Source: Pseudomonas fluorescens
Lineage (GTDB): Bacteria; Pseudomonadota; Gammaproteobacteria; Pseudomonadales; Pseudomonadaceae
Direction: 5' to 3'
Assembly (NCBI RefSeq): GCF_902497855.1
Contig: NZ_CABVHU010000001.1
Coordinates: 997,360 to 1,061,359, forward strand
DNA length: 64,000 nucleotides
A model generated the notes under the pieces. It saw nothing but the letters and a program-made list of their open reading frames with translations, was not told where the DNA came from and ran no database searches. How positions within the stretch are numbered: the stretch's first letter is position 1; the number at the start of each line of letters is the position of its first letter. Below are positions 18,927 through 27,813 of the stretch, one piece after another. The translations under genes and the position numbers were made by a program.

Positions 18927-20768
18927 TTACTCCGTGCCCGCAGGGTCGGCTTGCAGTTTGGTTTCGACTTCTACCGCAGGTTTCGCGTCGGGCTTGATCC
19001 ACCAGGTGGTGATGCCGATGTCGTACTTGGGTGAGAGGTTCGGGTGGCCGATGTGGTTCCAGTAGGCCACGCGCCAGGTCTTGATGTGCCAGTTGGGGAT
19101 CACGTAATAGCCCCATTGCAGCACCCGGTCCAGTGCCCGGGCGTGGGCCACCAGGCTTTGCCGCGAGTCGGCGTTGATCAGTTGCTCGACCAGTTGGTCC
19201 ACCACCGGGTCTTTCAGGCCCATGGAGTTGCGGCTGCCGGGTTTATCGGCCGCGGCGGCCATCCAGAATTCGCGCTGTTCGTTGCCCGGTGAGTTGGACT
19301 GCGGGAAGCTGCCGACAATCATGTCGAAGTCCCGTGAACGCACGCGGTTGATGTACTGCGAGACATCGACCCGACGGATCACCAGGTCGATGCCCAGATC
19401 GCTCAGGTTGCGCTTGAACGGCAGTAGCACCCGCTCGAATTCGGTCTGGGCCAGCAGGAATTCGATGGTCACCGGTTTGCCGGTGGCGTCGACCATCTTG
19501 TCGTCGACGATGCGCCAGCCGGCTTCTTGCAACAGTTGATAAGCCTTGCGTTGCTGGGCGCGGATCATGCCGCTGCCGTCGGTGACCGGGTTCTGGAACG
19601 CCTCGCTGAACACCTGCTCGGGAATCTTGCCGCGGAACGGGTCGAGAATCGCCAGCTGTTCGGCGTCCGGCAGGCCGCTGGCGGCCATTTCCGAGTTCTC
19701 GAAATAACTGCGGGTGCGCGCGTAGGCGCCGTTGAACAGTTGCTTGTTGGTCCACTCGAAGTCCAGCAACAGGGTCAGGGCCTGGCGCACGCGCAGGTCC
19801 TGGAACACCGGGCGCCGCAGGTTGAACACAAAGCCTTGCATGCCGGTGGGGTTGCCGTTGGGAATCTGTTCCTTGATCAACCGGCCCTCGGTGACGGCCG
19901 GGATGTTGTAGGCGTTGGCCCAGTTCTTCGCGGCCATCTCCAGCCAGTAATCGAACTGACCGGCCTTGAGTGCTTCCAGGGCCACGGTGTTGTCGCGGTA
20001 ATAATCGGTGGTCATGACATCGAAGTTGTAGAACCCGCGGTTGACCGGCAGGTCCTTGCCCCAGTAATCCTTGACCCGCTCATAGCGCACCGAGCGCCCG
20101 GCTTTCACTTCGCTGACTTTGTACGGACCGCTGCCCAGCGGCAGTTCCAGATTGCCCTTGTTGAAGTCGCGGCTGGCCCACCAGTGTTTGGGCAGTACTG
20201 GCAGCTGGCCGAGGATCAGCGGCAGTTCGCGGTTGTTGTTGTGCTTGAATTTGAACAGCACCTTGAGCGGGTCTTCGGCGATCGCTTCGGCGACGTCGCT
20301 GTAGTAACCGCGGTAAAGCGGCGCGCCGTCCCTGGTCAGGGTCTCGAAGCTGAACACCACGTCTTCGGCACGGATCGGATGGCCGTCGTGGAAACGTGCT
20401 TCGGGGCGCAGGTAGAAGCGCACCCAGCTGTTGTCCGGGGCTTTCTCGATCTTGCCGGCGACCAGCCCGTACTCGGTGAACGGTTCGTCCAGGCCCTGCT
20501 TGGCCAGGGTGTCGTAGATCATGCCGATGTCGTCGGCCGGCACCCCCTTGCCGATGAACGGGTTGAGGCTGTCGAAGCCGCCGAACCCGGCCTGGCGGAA
20601 AATCCCGCCCTTGGGCGCATCGGGGTTCACGTAATCGAAATGCTGGAAGTCGGCCGGGTATTTCGGCGGCTCGTTGTACAGGGTCAGGGCATGTTGCGGC
20701 GCGGCGAAGGCCAGCCCGGCGAACAACAGGCCGCTGGCGTGCAACAGCAGGGCACGGACGGGTTTCAT
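18927..20768 (-). CDS. nppA2: Periplasmic solute-binding protein NppA2 (YejA/SBP_bac_5 family)
   Basis: A 613-residue exported binding protein. The start at 20768 (MKPVRALLLHASGLLFAGLA) gives a classical signal peptide with AFA cleavage and overlaps the previous stop codon as ATGA, preceded by GGAGAAGGATCG. A longer reading from 20906 adds non-homologous residues. Family motifs are YVNPDAPKGG near 50, LPVLPKHWW, GSGPYKVSEV and LLLDFEWTNKQLF. It is one of two paralogous binding proteins in the operon, as in the P. aeruginosa Npp system. Confidence 0.93.
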   Translation of the reverse strand: MKPVRALLLHASGLLFAGLAFAAPQHALTLYNEPPKYPADFQHFDYVNPDAPKGGIFRQAGFGGFDSLNPFIGKGVPADDIGMIYDTLAKQGLDEPFTEYGLVAGKIEKAPDNSWVRFYLRPEARFHDGHPIRAEDVVFSFETLTRDGAPLYRGYYSDVAEAIAEDPLKVLFKFKHNNNRELPLILGQLPVLPKHWWASRDFNKGNLELPLGSGPYKVSEVKAGRSVRYERVKDYWGKDLPVNRGFYNFDVMTTDYYRDNTVALEALKAGQFDYWLEMAAKNWANAYNIPAVTEGRLIKEQIPNGNPTGMQGFVFNLRRPVFQDLRVRQALTLLLDFEWTNKQLFNGAYARTRSYFENSEMAASGLPDAEQLAILDPFRGKIPEQVFSEAFQNPVTDGSGMIRAQQRKAYQLLQEAGWRIVDDKMVDATGKPVTIEFLLAQTEFERVLLPFKRNLSDLGIDLVIRRVDVSQYINRVRSRDFDMIVGSFPQSNSPGNEQREFWMAAAADKPGSRNSMGLKDPVVDQLVEQLINADSRQSLVAHARALDRVLQWGYYVIPNWHIKTWRVAYWNHIGHPNLSPKYDIGITTWWIKPDAKPAVEVETKLQADPAGTE

Positions 20769-22597
20769 CGATCCTTCTCCGAAGATTTCAGCCACCACGC
20801 GCTCAAACCCAGGGTGTAGGGCGGCGTGGTGACAAAGGCTAACCGGTTGCGGTAGGCCAGGCGGTGATAATTGAGGTACCAGTTGGGGATGATGTAGTGC
20901 TGCCACAGCAGCACCCGGTCCAGCGCCTTGCCGGCGGCGACCTGCTCATCGCGGGTCTGGGCGGCGAGCAATTGGTCGAGCAAGTGGTCGATCACCGGGT
21001 TGGCGATGCCCGCGTAGTTTTTGCTGCCCTTGACCCCGACCTGGCTGGAGTGAAAGTACTGCCATTGCTCAAGGCCCGGGCTGAGAGTCTGGTTGAGGGT
21101 CATCAGGATCATGTCGAAATCGAACTGATCGAGGCGCTGCTTGTATTGGGCGCGATCGACCGTGCGCAGGCGCGCGTCGATGCCGATGCTGGCGAGGTTC
21201 TCCACGTAGGGCTGGAGGATACGTTCGAGGTTCGGGTTGACCAGCAGGATCTCCAGGCGCAACGGTTGCCCGGCGGCGTTCTGCAGGCGTTGGCCAATGA
21301 GCTTCCAGCCGGCCTCGGCCAGCAGGCCCAGGGCTTTGCGCAGGGTTTCCCGGGGGATGCCGCGGCCTTGGGTCCGCGGCAGGCTGAACGGCTCGGTGAG
21401 CAGTCTGGCGGGCAGTTGTTCGCGATAGGGCTTGAGCATCAGCCATTCATGGCCGACTGGCAGGCCGGTGGCGGAAAACTCGCTATTGGGGTAGTAGCTC
21501 AGGGCACGCTTGTAGGCGCCGCTGAACAGCGTGCGGTTGGTCCATTCGAAGTCGAACATCATCCCCAGGGCCTCACGGACCCTGGCGTCGGAGAAGGTTG
21601 GGCGCCGGCTGTTCATGAACAGGCCCTGGGTCTGGGTCGGGATCTGGTGCGGGATTTGCGCCTTGATCACGTCGCCGCGGCGCACCGCCGGGAAGTTGTA
21701 GCCGTTTTCCCAGTTCTTGGCCTGGTGTTCGATGTAGATGTCGAACTCGCCGGCCTTGAAGGCTTCGAACGCGACGTCGCTGTCACGGTAGAACTCCACT
21801 TCCATGCGGTCGACATTGTACTTGCCGCGATTGACCGGCAGGTCCTTGCCCCAGTAATCCTTGACCCGTTCGAACACGATCTGCCGCCCGGGCGTGACCG
21901 ATGTCATGCGATAAGGGCCGCTACCCAGGGGCGGTTCGAAGGTGGTGGCCTTGAAGTCGCGACCTTTCCAGTAGTGCTGCGGCAGCACTGGCAACTCCCC
22001 AAGGCGCAGGATCAGCAAGGGATTGCCGGCGCGCTTGAAGACGAAGCGGATCCGATGTGGGTTGAGGATGTCGACCCGCAACACTTCCTGGAGATTGGTG
22101 CGGTACTGCGGGTGGCCTTCCTTGAGCAGCAGGCGGTAGGAAAACGCCACGTCGTAGGCGGTAATCGGCGCGCCATCGTGGAACCGCGCTTGCGGGCGCA
22201 GGTTGAACACCACCCAGCTGCGGTCCTCGCTGTACTCCACCGATTGGGCGATCAGGCCATAACTGGACGTCGGCTCGTCGCCGGACGGTGCGTACTGGCC
22301 GGTGCCGACCATCAAGGGTTCGTTGAGCTCGTTGATGCCGTACTGCAGGAAATTGGGGGTGGAAACCGGGCTCGAACCCTTGAAGGTGTAAGGGTTGAGC
22401 GTATCGAAGGTGCCAAACGCCATCACTCGCAAGGTACCGCCCTTGGGCGCTTGCGGGTTGACCCAGTCGAAGTGGGTAAATCTGGCCGGGTACTTGAGCG
22501 TGCCGAACTGCGCATAACCATGGCTTTCGCTGATCGTCGCGCTTGCGGGGGAGCTCAAGGCCAGGCTGATCAGGAACAGGAGGAGGGGACGCTTCAA
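20765..22597 (-). CDS. nppA1: Periplasmic solute-binding protein NppA1 (YejA/SBP_bac_5 family)
   Basis: A 610-residue exported protein with signal peptide MKRPLLLFLISLALSSPASA. It shares DWVNPQAPKGGTLRVM, LPVLPQHYW, GSGPYRMTSV and MMFDFEWTNRTLF with the downstream paralogue NppA2, so the pair arose by old duplication. As the promoter-proximal gene of nppA1A2BCD it probably delivers peptides, or peptide-nucleoside antibiotics, to the NppB/NppC channel. Different specificity for the two binding proteins is an inference. Confidence 0.92.
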   Translation of the reverse strand: MKRPLLLFLISLALSSPASATISESHGYAQFGTLKYPARFTHFDWVNPQAPKGGTLRVMAFGTFDTLNPYTFKGSSPVSTPNFLQYGINELNEPLMVGTGQYAPSGDEPTSSYGLIAQSVEYSEDRSWVVFNLRPQARFHDGAPITAYDVAFSYRLLLKEGHPQYRTNLQEVLRVDILNPHRIRFVFKRAGNPLLILRLGELPVLPQHYWKGRDFKATTFEPPLGSGPYRMTSVTPGRQIVFERVKDYWGKDLPVNRGKYNVDRMEVEFYRDSDVAFEAFKAGEFDIYIEHQAKNWENGYNFPAVRRGDVIKAQIPHQIPTQTQGLFMNSRRPTFSDARVREALGMMFDFEWTNRTLFSGAYKRALSYYPNSEFSATGLPVGHEWLMLKPYREQLPARLLTEPFSLPRTQGRGIPRETLRKALGLLAEAGWKLIGQRLQNAAGQPLRLEILLVNPNLERILQPYVENLASIGIDARLRTVDRAQYKQRLDQFDFDMILMTLNQTLSPGLEQWQYFHSSQVGVKGSKNYAGIANPVIDHLLDQLLAAQTRDEQVAAGKALDRVLLWQHYIIPNWYLNYHRLAYRNRLAFVTTPPYTLGLSAWWLKSSEKDR

Positions 22598-22699
22598 GTC
22601 AGAGATCCGATCCAGGCGGCTTGGGCTTTGTGGGCCGTACAGTAACAGCTTGTCTGGGCAGGAAAAAGACGGGGATTTAATGCGCGGTTAATAGCTGGT

Positions 22700-22872
22700 T
22701 GTAGGAGCGAGCTTGCTCCGGGCGGCGTTCCGACGATGGTCGTCAACGATAACGCGTGTGTACTGGTTAAACGCGGCGCTCTTGAATCCATCGCGAGCAA
22801 GCTTGCTCCTACAGAACGCGGCGCTCTCGAGTCCATCGTCGGAACGCCGCCCGGAGCAAGCTCGCTCCTACA
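22700..22872. repeat. Triple REP/REPIN cluster
   Basis: Three palindromic modules: TGTAGGAGCGAGCTTGCTCC at 22700, a GCGAGCAAGCTTGCTCCTACA end near 22812, and GAGCAAGCTCGCTCCTACA ending at 22872. The core GGTTAAACGCGGCGCTCTTG recurs at 27603-27702. GGCGGCGTTCCGACGATGG at 22721-22739 is mirrored at 22838-22856. Confidence 0.85.
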
Positions 22873-22880
22873 TTCCTACA

Positions 22881-24311
22881 TCAACGCGGCGAAGCCACCG
22901 TCAACATCTGCCCGGGCTTCAGCGCCTGGCCAATCCGGGGGTTCCAGCGCTTGAGGTGCTGCATTTCAACATTGAAGCGCTTGGCCACCATGTACAGCGA
23001 ATCGCCTTGCTTGACCTTGTACTGGGTCTGCTGCTTCTTGCTGGTGGCCGCCACCACAGTGTTGACGCGCCCGGAGCTGCGCTTGGTGGTGTCCTGCATG
23101 ACCAGGGTCTGACCGGCCTTGAGATTTTTGCCGGTCAGCTTGTTCCAGCGCTGCAGGTCCTTGACGTCGACCTTGTTGGCCTTGGCAATGGTGCCGAGGT
23201 TGTCGCCGCGCTTGACCCGGTAGGAACGCTTGACGCCGGCAACGGCGGGGCTGTCGGCACCCTCGAAGACCGGCTTGAGCGGCTTCTTGCTGATCAACTC
23301 TTCAGGCCGCATGGTCGACAGGCTGGTGGTCAGCAGCTGCGCCTTGGACGTCGGCACCAGCAAATGCTGGGGGCCATCGATGGTGGTGCGTTGTTTGAAC
23401 GCGGGATTGAGCTGGTACAGCTCGTCTTCGTCGATATTGGCCACCGCGGCAACCTTGGACAGGTCCATGCGCTGGTTGATTTCGACGACCTGGAAGTAGG
23501 GTTCGTTGGCGATCGGGTTGAGGTTCACGCCATAGGCGTCCGGCGCGAGTACCACTTGCGACAGGGCCAGCAGCTTCGGCACGTAGGCCTGGGTTTCGGC
23601 CGGCAGTGGCAGGTTCCAGTAATCGGTCGGCAGGCCAAGCTTTTCGTTGCGCTCGATGGCCCGGCTGACGGTGCCTTCGCCGGCGTTGTAGGCCGCCAGG
23701 GCCAGCAACCAGTCACCGTTGAACATGTCATGCAGGCGGGTCAGGTAATCCATCGCCGCCGTGGTCGAGGCGGTGATATCGCGCCGGCCATCGTAGAAGC
23801 GGGTCTGACGCAGGTTGAAGTAGCGGCCGGTGGAAGGGATGAATTGCCAGAGTCCCACCGCGTTGGCCCGGGAATAGGCCATCGGGTTGTAGGCGCTTTC
23901 AATCACCGGCAGCAGTGCCAGCTCCAGCGGCATGTTGCGTTCTTCGAGGCGTTCGACGATGTAATGGATGTACAGGCTGCCGCGCTCGCCGGCGTTTTCC
24001 AGGAAGGACGGGTTGCTGGCGAACCACAGGCGCTGTTGCTCGATGCGCGGGTTGACGCCGACGGTGTCCTGCAGCTGGAAGCCCTGGCGCATGCGCTCCC
24101 AGACATCCTGGGGTATTTCCGGAGCCGGTTTCACGCTGAGCAGGACAGGTTTTGGCTTGGCTCGAGCGGCGAGGTTCGGAACGTGCGTCGCTTCGGTCTG
24201 CGGCACATGGCTGGAACAGCCCGCCAGTGTGGCGGACACAGCCACCGCGATGGCTTGAGCCAGGCGGGTCAATGCGTCTGTATTGATGGCTTTGCGAATG
24301 GATGACGACAT
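22881..24311 (-). CDS. mltD: Membrane-bound lytic murein transglycosylase D with LysM domains
   Basis: MltD cleaves peptidoglycan glycan strands without water, forming 1,6-anhydro-muropeptides at the outer membrane. The 476-aa chain starts with a lipoprotein signal ending LAGC. The SLT family 1 catalytic domain is marked by VIESAYNPMAYSRANAVGLW (catalytic Glu in ESA) and by LAAYNAGEGTV. Two C-terminal LysM peptidoglycan-binding domains follow: YRVKRGDNLGTIAKAN...GKNLKAGQTL and YKVKQGDSLYMVAKRF...GQALKPGQML. The ATG at 24311 gives a compact lipoprotein signal; a TTG at 24335 is the alternative. Gene order matches PA1812. Confidence 0.95.
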   Translation of the reverse strand: MSSSIRKAINTDALTRLAQAIAVAVSATLAGCSSHVPQTEATHVPNLAARAKPKPVLLSVKPAPEIPQDVWERMRQGFQLQDTVGVNPRIEQQRLWFASNPSFLENAGERGSLYIHYIVERLEERNMPLELALLPVIESAYNPMAYSRANAVGLWQFIPSTGRYFNLRQTRFYDGRRDITASTTAAMDYLTRLHDMFNGDWLLALAAYNAGEGTVSRAIERNEKLGLPTDYWNLPLPAETQAYVPKLLALSQVVLAPDAYGVNLNPIANEPYFQVVEINQRMDLSKVAAVANIDEDELYQLNPAFKQRTTIDGPQHLLVPTSKAQLLTTSLSTMRPEELISKKPLKPVFEGADSPAVAGVKRSYRVKRGDNLGTIAKANKVDVKDLQRWNKLTGKNLKAGQTLVMQDTTKRSSGRVNTVVAATSKKQQTQYKVKQGDSLYMVAKRFNVEMQHLKRWNPRIGQALKPGQMLTVASPR

Positions 24312-24410
24312 TGGCTGGAAGTAAGTTCCGGGCAAAAATGTCGGGGGATTCTAGAAAGCGTACCCCCTGCGGTCAACCATTCAGAATTTTTGTACCATCG
24401 GCAACACGGC

Positions 24411-25178
24411 TTAGAACTTATCTTTCCAAGCCCGAAGAGCAGCAAAGACCGCACTCGGAGCCCGGTTATGAGTTCCGTTCCGTTCGTCCAGTTTTTCTTT
24501 AACGGATGTTTCTCCGGTACGTAAAAACGGATTGGTGAGCTTTTCCAGGGCCAATGTCGACGGCAGCGTGATCATCCCCGCTTCCCGTTGTTTAGTGACA
24601 GTGGCCAGCCGTTCGGCGATGTCGGGATTGCCCGGTTCGACCGCGAGGGCGAAACGCAGATTGCTCAAGGTGTATTCATGACCGCAGTAGACCTGCGTCT
24701 CCTCGGGAAGGGCCGCCAGGCGTGTCAGCGAGCTGTGCATTTGCTCAGGCGTGCCTTCGAACAGGCGCCCGCATCCGGCGGCGAACAGGGTGTCACCGCA
24801 AAACAGCCGCCCCTGGTGATAAAGGGCTATGTGCCCCAGCGTATGGCCAGGAATTGCGATGACCTCGAAGTCGCAGCCCAGCACGTTGAAGCGGTCGTTG
24901 TCCTTGAGGGCGACGTCCCGCGCCGGGATGTGTTCATTGGCCGGTCCGTAGACGGTCGCGCCCGTCGCTTTTTTCAGCTGCTCGACGCCGCCGACATGGT
25001 CATGATGATGGTGAGTGATCAGAATATCGCTCAGGACCCATTCCGGATGCGCCGCGAGCCAGGCCTGGACCGGCCCGGCATCCCCAGGATCGACGACCGC
25101 GCAGCGCCGGGTGGGGTGGTCTTGTAACAACCAGATGTAGTTGTCGGTGAAGGCGCAGAGGGCACTGATCTGTATCAT
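24411..25178 (-). CDS. gloB: Hydroxyacylglutathione hydrolase (glyoxalase II)
   Basis: A 255-aa metallo-beta-lactamase-fold enzyme that hydrolyses S-lactoylglutathione to lactate in methylglyoxal detoxification. The metal motif THHHHDH (55-61) is complete, followed by [12 protein letters not shown] and [18 protein letters not shown] and the C-terminal NPFLR. The start [16 protein letters not shown] at 25178 is the family N-terminus. The open frame extends to 25859 but the extra part is the shadow of the divergent methyltransferase gene. It is divergent from that gene, with 66 bases between starts. Confidence 0.96.
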   Translation of the reverse strand: MIQISALCAFTDNYIWLLQDHPTRRCAVVDPGDAGPVQAWLAAHPEWVLSDILITHHHHDHVGGVEQLKKATGATVYGPANEHIPARDVALKDNDRFNVLGCDFEVIAIPGHTLGHIALYHQGRLFCGDTLFAAGCGRLFEGTPEQMHSSLTRLAALPEETQVYCGHEYTLSNLRFALAVEPGNPDIAERLATVTKQREAGMITLPSTLALEKLTNPFLRTGETSVKEKLDERNGTHNRAPSAVFAALRAWKDKF

Positions 25179-25244
25179 CGTCGGATTCGCCAAGCGGAAA
25201 ACAATGGCGCATCTTAGAACTTCCTGGCGCGTTGGAGAAATGCA

Positions 25245-26003
25245 ATGACCGATAAAGCGTTCGCTCAGGCCGATCCTGAGTGGCTGACGTTGATCAGCGC
25301 GGCCCGTGAATGGCTGTCCGGCCCGATCGGGCAATTTCTGCTGGACGAAGAGCGCCACATGCTCGAAGACGAGCTGGGGCGCTTCTTCGGCGGCTACCTG
25401 GTGCATTACGGTCCGTCGGCCCAGACCCCGCCGTCGGCGCCGCAGGTGCAGCGCAATGTGCGGCTCGGCGCGCCATTGCCGGGCGTCGAGATCGTCTGCG
25501 AAGAGCAGGCCTGGCCATTGAGCGAGCACGCCGCCGATGTGGTGGTGCTGCAACACGGGCTGGATTTCTGCCTGTCGCCTCACGGTTTGCTGCGCGAAGC
25601 CGCCAGCAGCGTGCGCCCCGGCGGTCATCTGCTGATCATCGGGATCAACCCCTGGAGCACCTGGGGCCTGCGCCATATATTCGCTCACGATGGTTTGCGC
25701 AAGGCGCGCTGCATTTCCCCATTCAGGGTCGGCGACTGGCTGAACCTGCTGGGGTTTGCGCTGGAGAAACGCCGCTTCGGGTGCTATCGTCCGCCGCTGG
25801 CGTCCCCCGCCTGGCAGGCCCGCCTGGCCGGTTGGGAGCGCAGGGCCGGTGACTGGCAACTGTCGGGTGGCGGCTTTTATCTACTGGTCGCGCGCAAGAT
25901 CGTGGTGGGCCTGCGGCCGCTGCGTCAGGAGCGGCGCGAGCCGATGGGCAAGCTGATTCCGTTGCCGATGGCCAAGGTCAACCGTCGCCGCATCGAACCG
26001 TAA
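25245..26003 (+). CDS. Class I SAM-dependent methyltransferase (small-molecule or RNA substrate unknown)
   Basis: A 252-aa cytoplasmic protein of the methyltransferase type 11 superfamily. In place of a strong glycine-rich motif I it has a shortened N-terminal region and the later strand/turn [22 protein letters not shown] and [20 protein letters not shown]. It sits between gloB and rnhA, as PA1814 does in P. aeruginosa. GGAGAAATGCA precedes the ATG. The substrate is unknown, and weak conservation of the SAM-binding glycine motif raises the chance that activity is altered. Confidence 0.85.
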   Translation: MTDKAFAQADPEWLTLISAAREWLSGPIGQFLLDEERHMLEDELGRFFGGYLVHYGPSAQTPPSAPQVQRNVRLGAPLPGVEIVCEEQAWPLSEHAADVVVLQHGLDFCLSPHGLLREAASSVRPGGHLLIIGINPWSTWGLRHIFAHDGLRKARCISPFRVGDWLNLLGFALEKRRFGCYRPPLASPAWQARLAGWERRAGDWQLSGGGFYLLVARKIVVGLRPLRQERREPMGKLIPLPMAKVNRRRIEP

Positions 26004-26094
26004 TACACATTCATATTCCCGGCCGGGTGCACCCCGGCCTCGGGCATCGTCGGTCCTGGATCGGCGAACCACGGCATTTTCTGGATAGATTGGC

Positions 26095-26547
26095 ATGAGC
26101 GATAGCGTAGAACTCTTCACCGACGGCGCCTGCAAAGGCAATCCTGGCCCTGGCGGCTGGGGCGCATTGCTGGTGTGCAAGGGCGTTGAAAAAGAACTCT
26201 GGGGCGGCGAAGCCAACACCACCAACAACCGCATGGAGTTGATGGGGGCGATCCGCGGCCTGGAGGAGCTCAAGCGTTCCTGCGACGTGCTGCTGGTCAC
26301 CGACTCCCAGTACGTGATGAAAGGCATCAACGAGTGGATGGACAACTGGAAGAAGCGCGGCTGGAAGACCGCGGCGAAGGAACCGGTGAAAAATGCCGAT
26401 CTGTGGAAGCTGCTGGATGAGCAGGTCAACCGGCACAACGTCACCTGGAAATGGGTGCGCGGGCACATCGGCCACCATGGCAACGAACGGGCCGACCAAC
26501 TGGCCAACCGTGGGGTGGATGAAGTGCGTGGGTACAAGCAGGCCTGA
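26095..26547 (+). CDS. rnhA: Ribonuclease HI
   Basis: The 150-aa enzyme cuts the RNA strand of RNA-DNA hybrids. All four catalytic acids are in the positions of E. coli RNase HI: D10 ([14 protein letters not shown]), E48 ([10 protein letters not shown]), D70 (VTDSQYV) and D134 (ERADQLAN). Length and order are standard. It lies before dnaQ in the same orientation, as in most gammaproteobacteria, but here a REP pair occupies the 214-base gap. Confidence 0.98.
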   Translation: MSDSVELFTDGACKGNPGPGGWGALLVCKGVEKELWGGEANTTNNRMELMGAIRGLEELKRSCDVLLVTDSQYVMKGINEWMDNWKKRGWKTAAKEPVKNADLWKLLDEQVNRHNVTWKWVRGHIGHHGNERADQLANRGVDEVRGYKQA

Positions 26548-26569
26548 TTACGATTCCACGCGGTACACC

Positions 26570-26688
26570 GCGTCGCGGCATTCGCGAGCAGGCTCGCTCC
26601 CACATTTGATCTTCAGTGAATACAAACTCTGTGTGCACTGCCGATTCAATGTGGGAGCGAGCCTGCTCGCGAATGCCGCGACACGGTG
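26570..26688. repeat. REP/REPIN pair between rnhA and dnaQ
   Basis: GTCGCGGCATTCGCGAGCAG with GCTCGCTCCCACATT is mirrored by AATGTGGGAGCGAGC with CTGCTCGCGAATGCCGCGAC, so almost the whole 119 bases can form one long hairpin. Confidence 0.85.
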
Positions 26689-26761
26689 CACCTGAAAGAC
26701 CCTGGCGAGCGTGTTAACATCGCCGCTTTTGCAAGAACGACCCGTTGAGAGCTGAGCACTG

Positions 26762-27520
26762 ATGGCCACCAGATCCGTTGTACTCGATACCGAAACCACC
26801 GGCATGCCGGTGACCGATGGCCACCGGATTATCGAAATCGGTTGTGTCGAGTTGATCGGTCGGCGCCTGACGGGCCGGCATTTCCACGTTTACCTGCAAC
26901 CGGATCGCGAAAGCGATGAAGGCGCCATCGGCGTCCACGGCATCACCAACGAATTCCTGGTGGGCAAGCCGCGTTTCACCGAAGTCGCCGACGAGTTCTT
27001 CGAGTTCATCAAGGGCGCGCAGCTGATCATCCATAACGCGGCGTTCGACGTTGGCTTCATCAACAACGAATTCGCCCTGATGGGCCAGCACGATCGCGCG
27101 GACATCACGCAGCACTGCTCGATCCTCGACACCCTGATGATGGCCCGGGAGCGCCACCCCGGGCAGCGCAACAGTCTCGATGCCTTGTGCAAACGCTATG
27201 GCGTCGACAACTCCGGCCGTGAGCTCCACGGCGCCTTGCTCGACTCCGAGATCCTGGCCGACGTCTACCTGACCATGACCGGCGGCCAGACCAGCCTGTC
27301 CCTGGCCGGTAACGCGTCCGATGGCAACGGTTCCGGCGAAGGCGCGGACAACTCGGCCACGGAAATCCGCCGCTTGCCGGTCGACCGTCAACCGACGCGC
27401 ATCATTCGCGCCAGCGAAGACGACCTGGCCCGGCACATCGCGCGCCTCGAAGCCATCGCCAAGTCCGCCGGCGCGCCGTCGTTGTGGCAGCAACTGGCGG
27501 AAGCCAAGGCGCAGGCGTAA
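26762..27520 (+). CDS. dnaQ: DNA polymerase III epsilon subunit (3'-5' proofreading exonuclease)
   Basis: A 252-aa DEDDh exonuclease that proofreads for the replicative polymerase. Exo I is LDTETTG with D9 and E11, Exo II is HNAAFDVGF with D96, and Exo III is ELHGALLDSEIL with H156 and D161. The C-terminal tail (about 180-252) is the flexible polymerase-binding segment and is more variable. Gene order rnhA-dnaQ is conserved. Confidence 0.97.
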   Translation: MATRSVVLDTETTGMPVTDGHRIIEIGCVELIGRRLTGRHFHVYLQPDRESDEGAIGVHGITNEFLVGKPRFTEVADEFFEFIKGAQLIIHNAAFDVGFINNEFALMGQHDRADITQHCSILDTLMMARERHPGQRNSLDALCKRYGVDNSGRELHGALLDSEILADVYLTMTGGQTSLSLAGNASDGNGSGEGADNSATEIRRLPVDRQPTRIIRASEDDLARHIARLEAIAKSAGAPSLWQQLAEAKAQA

Positions 27521-27602
27521 CCCAGGATTTCCAGATATTGAGCGAAAGAGCTTTTGTGGCTAGGGGGCTTTACATAATACCGTTCAGTCAAGCTCAGCCC
27601 AC

Positions 27603-27702
27603 TGTAGGAGCGAGCTTGCTCGCGATGGTCGTTAACGATAACGCTTGATTACTGGTTAAACGCGGCGCTCTTGAGTCCATCGCGAGCGAGCTCGCTCCTA
27701 CA
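27603..27702. repeat. REP/REPIN pair upstream of ldcA
   Basis: TGTAGGAGCGAGCTTGCTCG and CGAGCGAGCTCGCTCCTACA flank a core (GTTAACGATAACGC...GGTTAAACGCGGCGCTCTTG) that is nearly identical to the core at 22740-22790. Confidence 0.85.
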
Positions 27703-27813
27703 ATTTCCTTGACTGACTGGCATTGGCGCTTGCCCGCTCGCCACCAGCGCTCGAACCCTCTACCCTGAGGTGATTGGCAGGCCACGGCCCGCCGCCTCAG
27801 GACACTGAGCCTC

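Noticed and set aside
19527..22645. Two long plus-strand open frames (430 and 593 codons) opposite nppA2 and nppA1
   Set aside because: They are antisense shadows of GC-rich genes with clear signal peptides and family motifs on the other strand.
25179..25859. N-terminal extension of gloB
   Set aside because: It runs through the divergent methyltransferase gene; the gloB family start at 25178 is complete.
26004..26094. GC-rich hairpin GGCCGGGTGCACCCCGGCC as a terminator after the methyltransferase
   Set aside because: There is no T-run after the stem; left unassigned.
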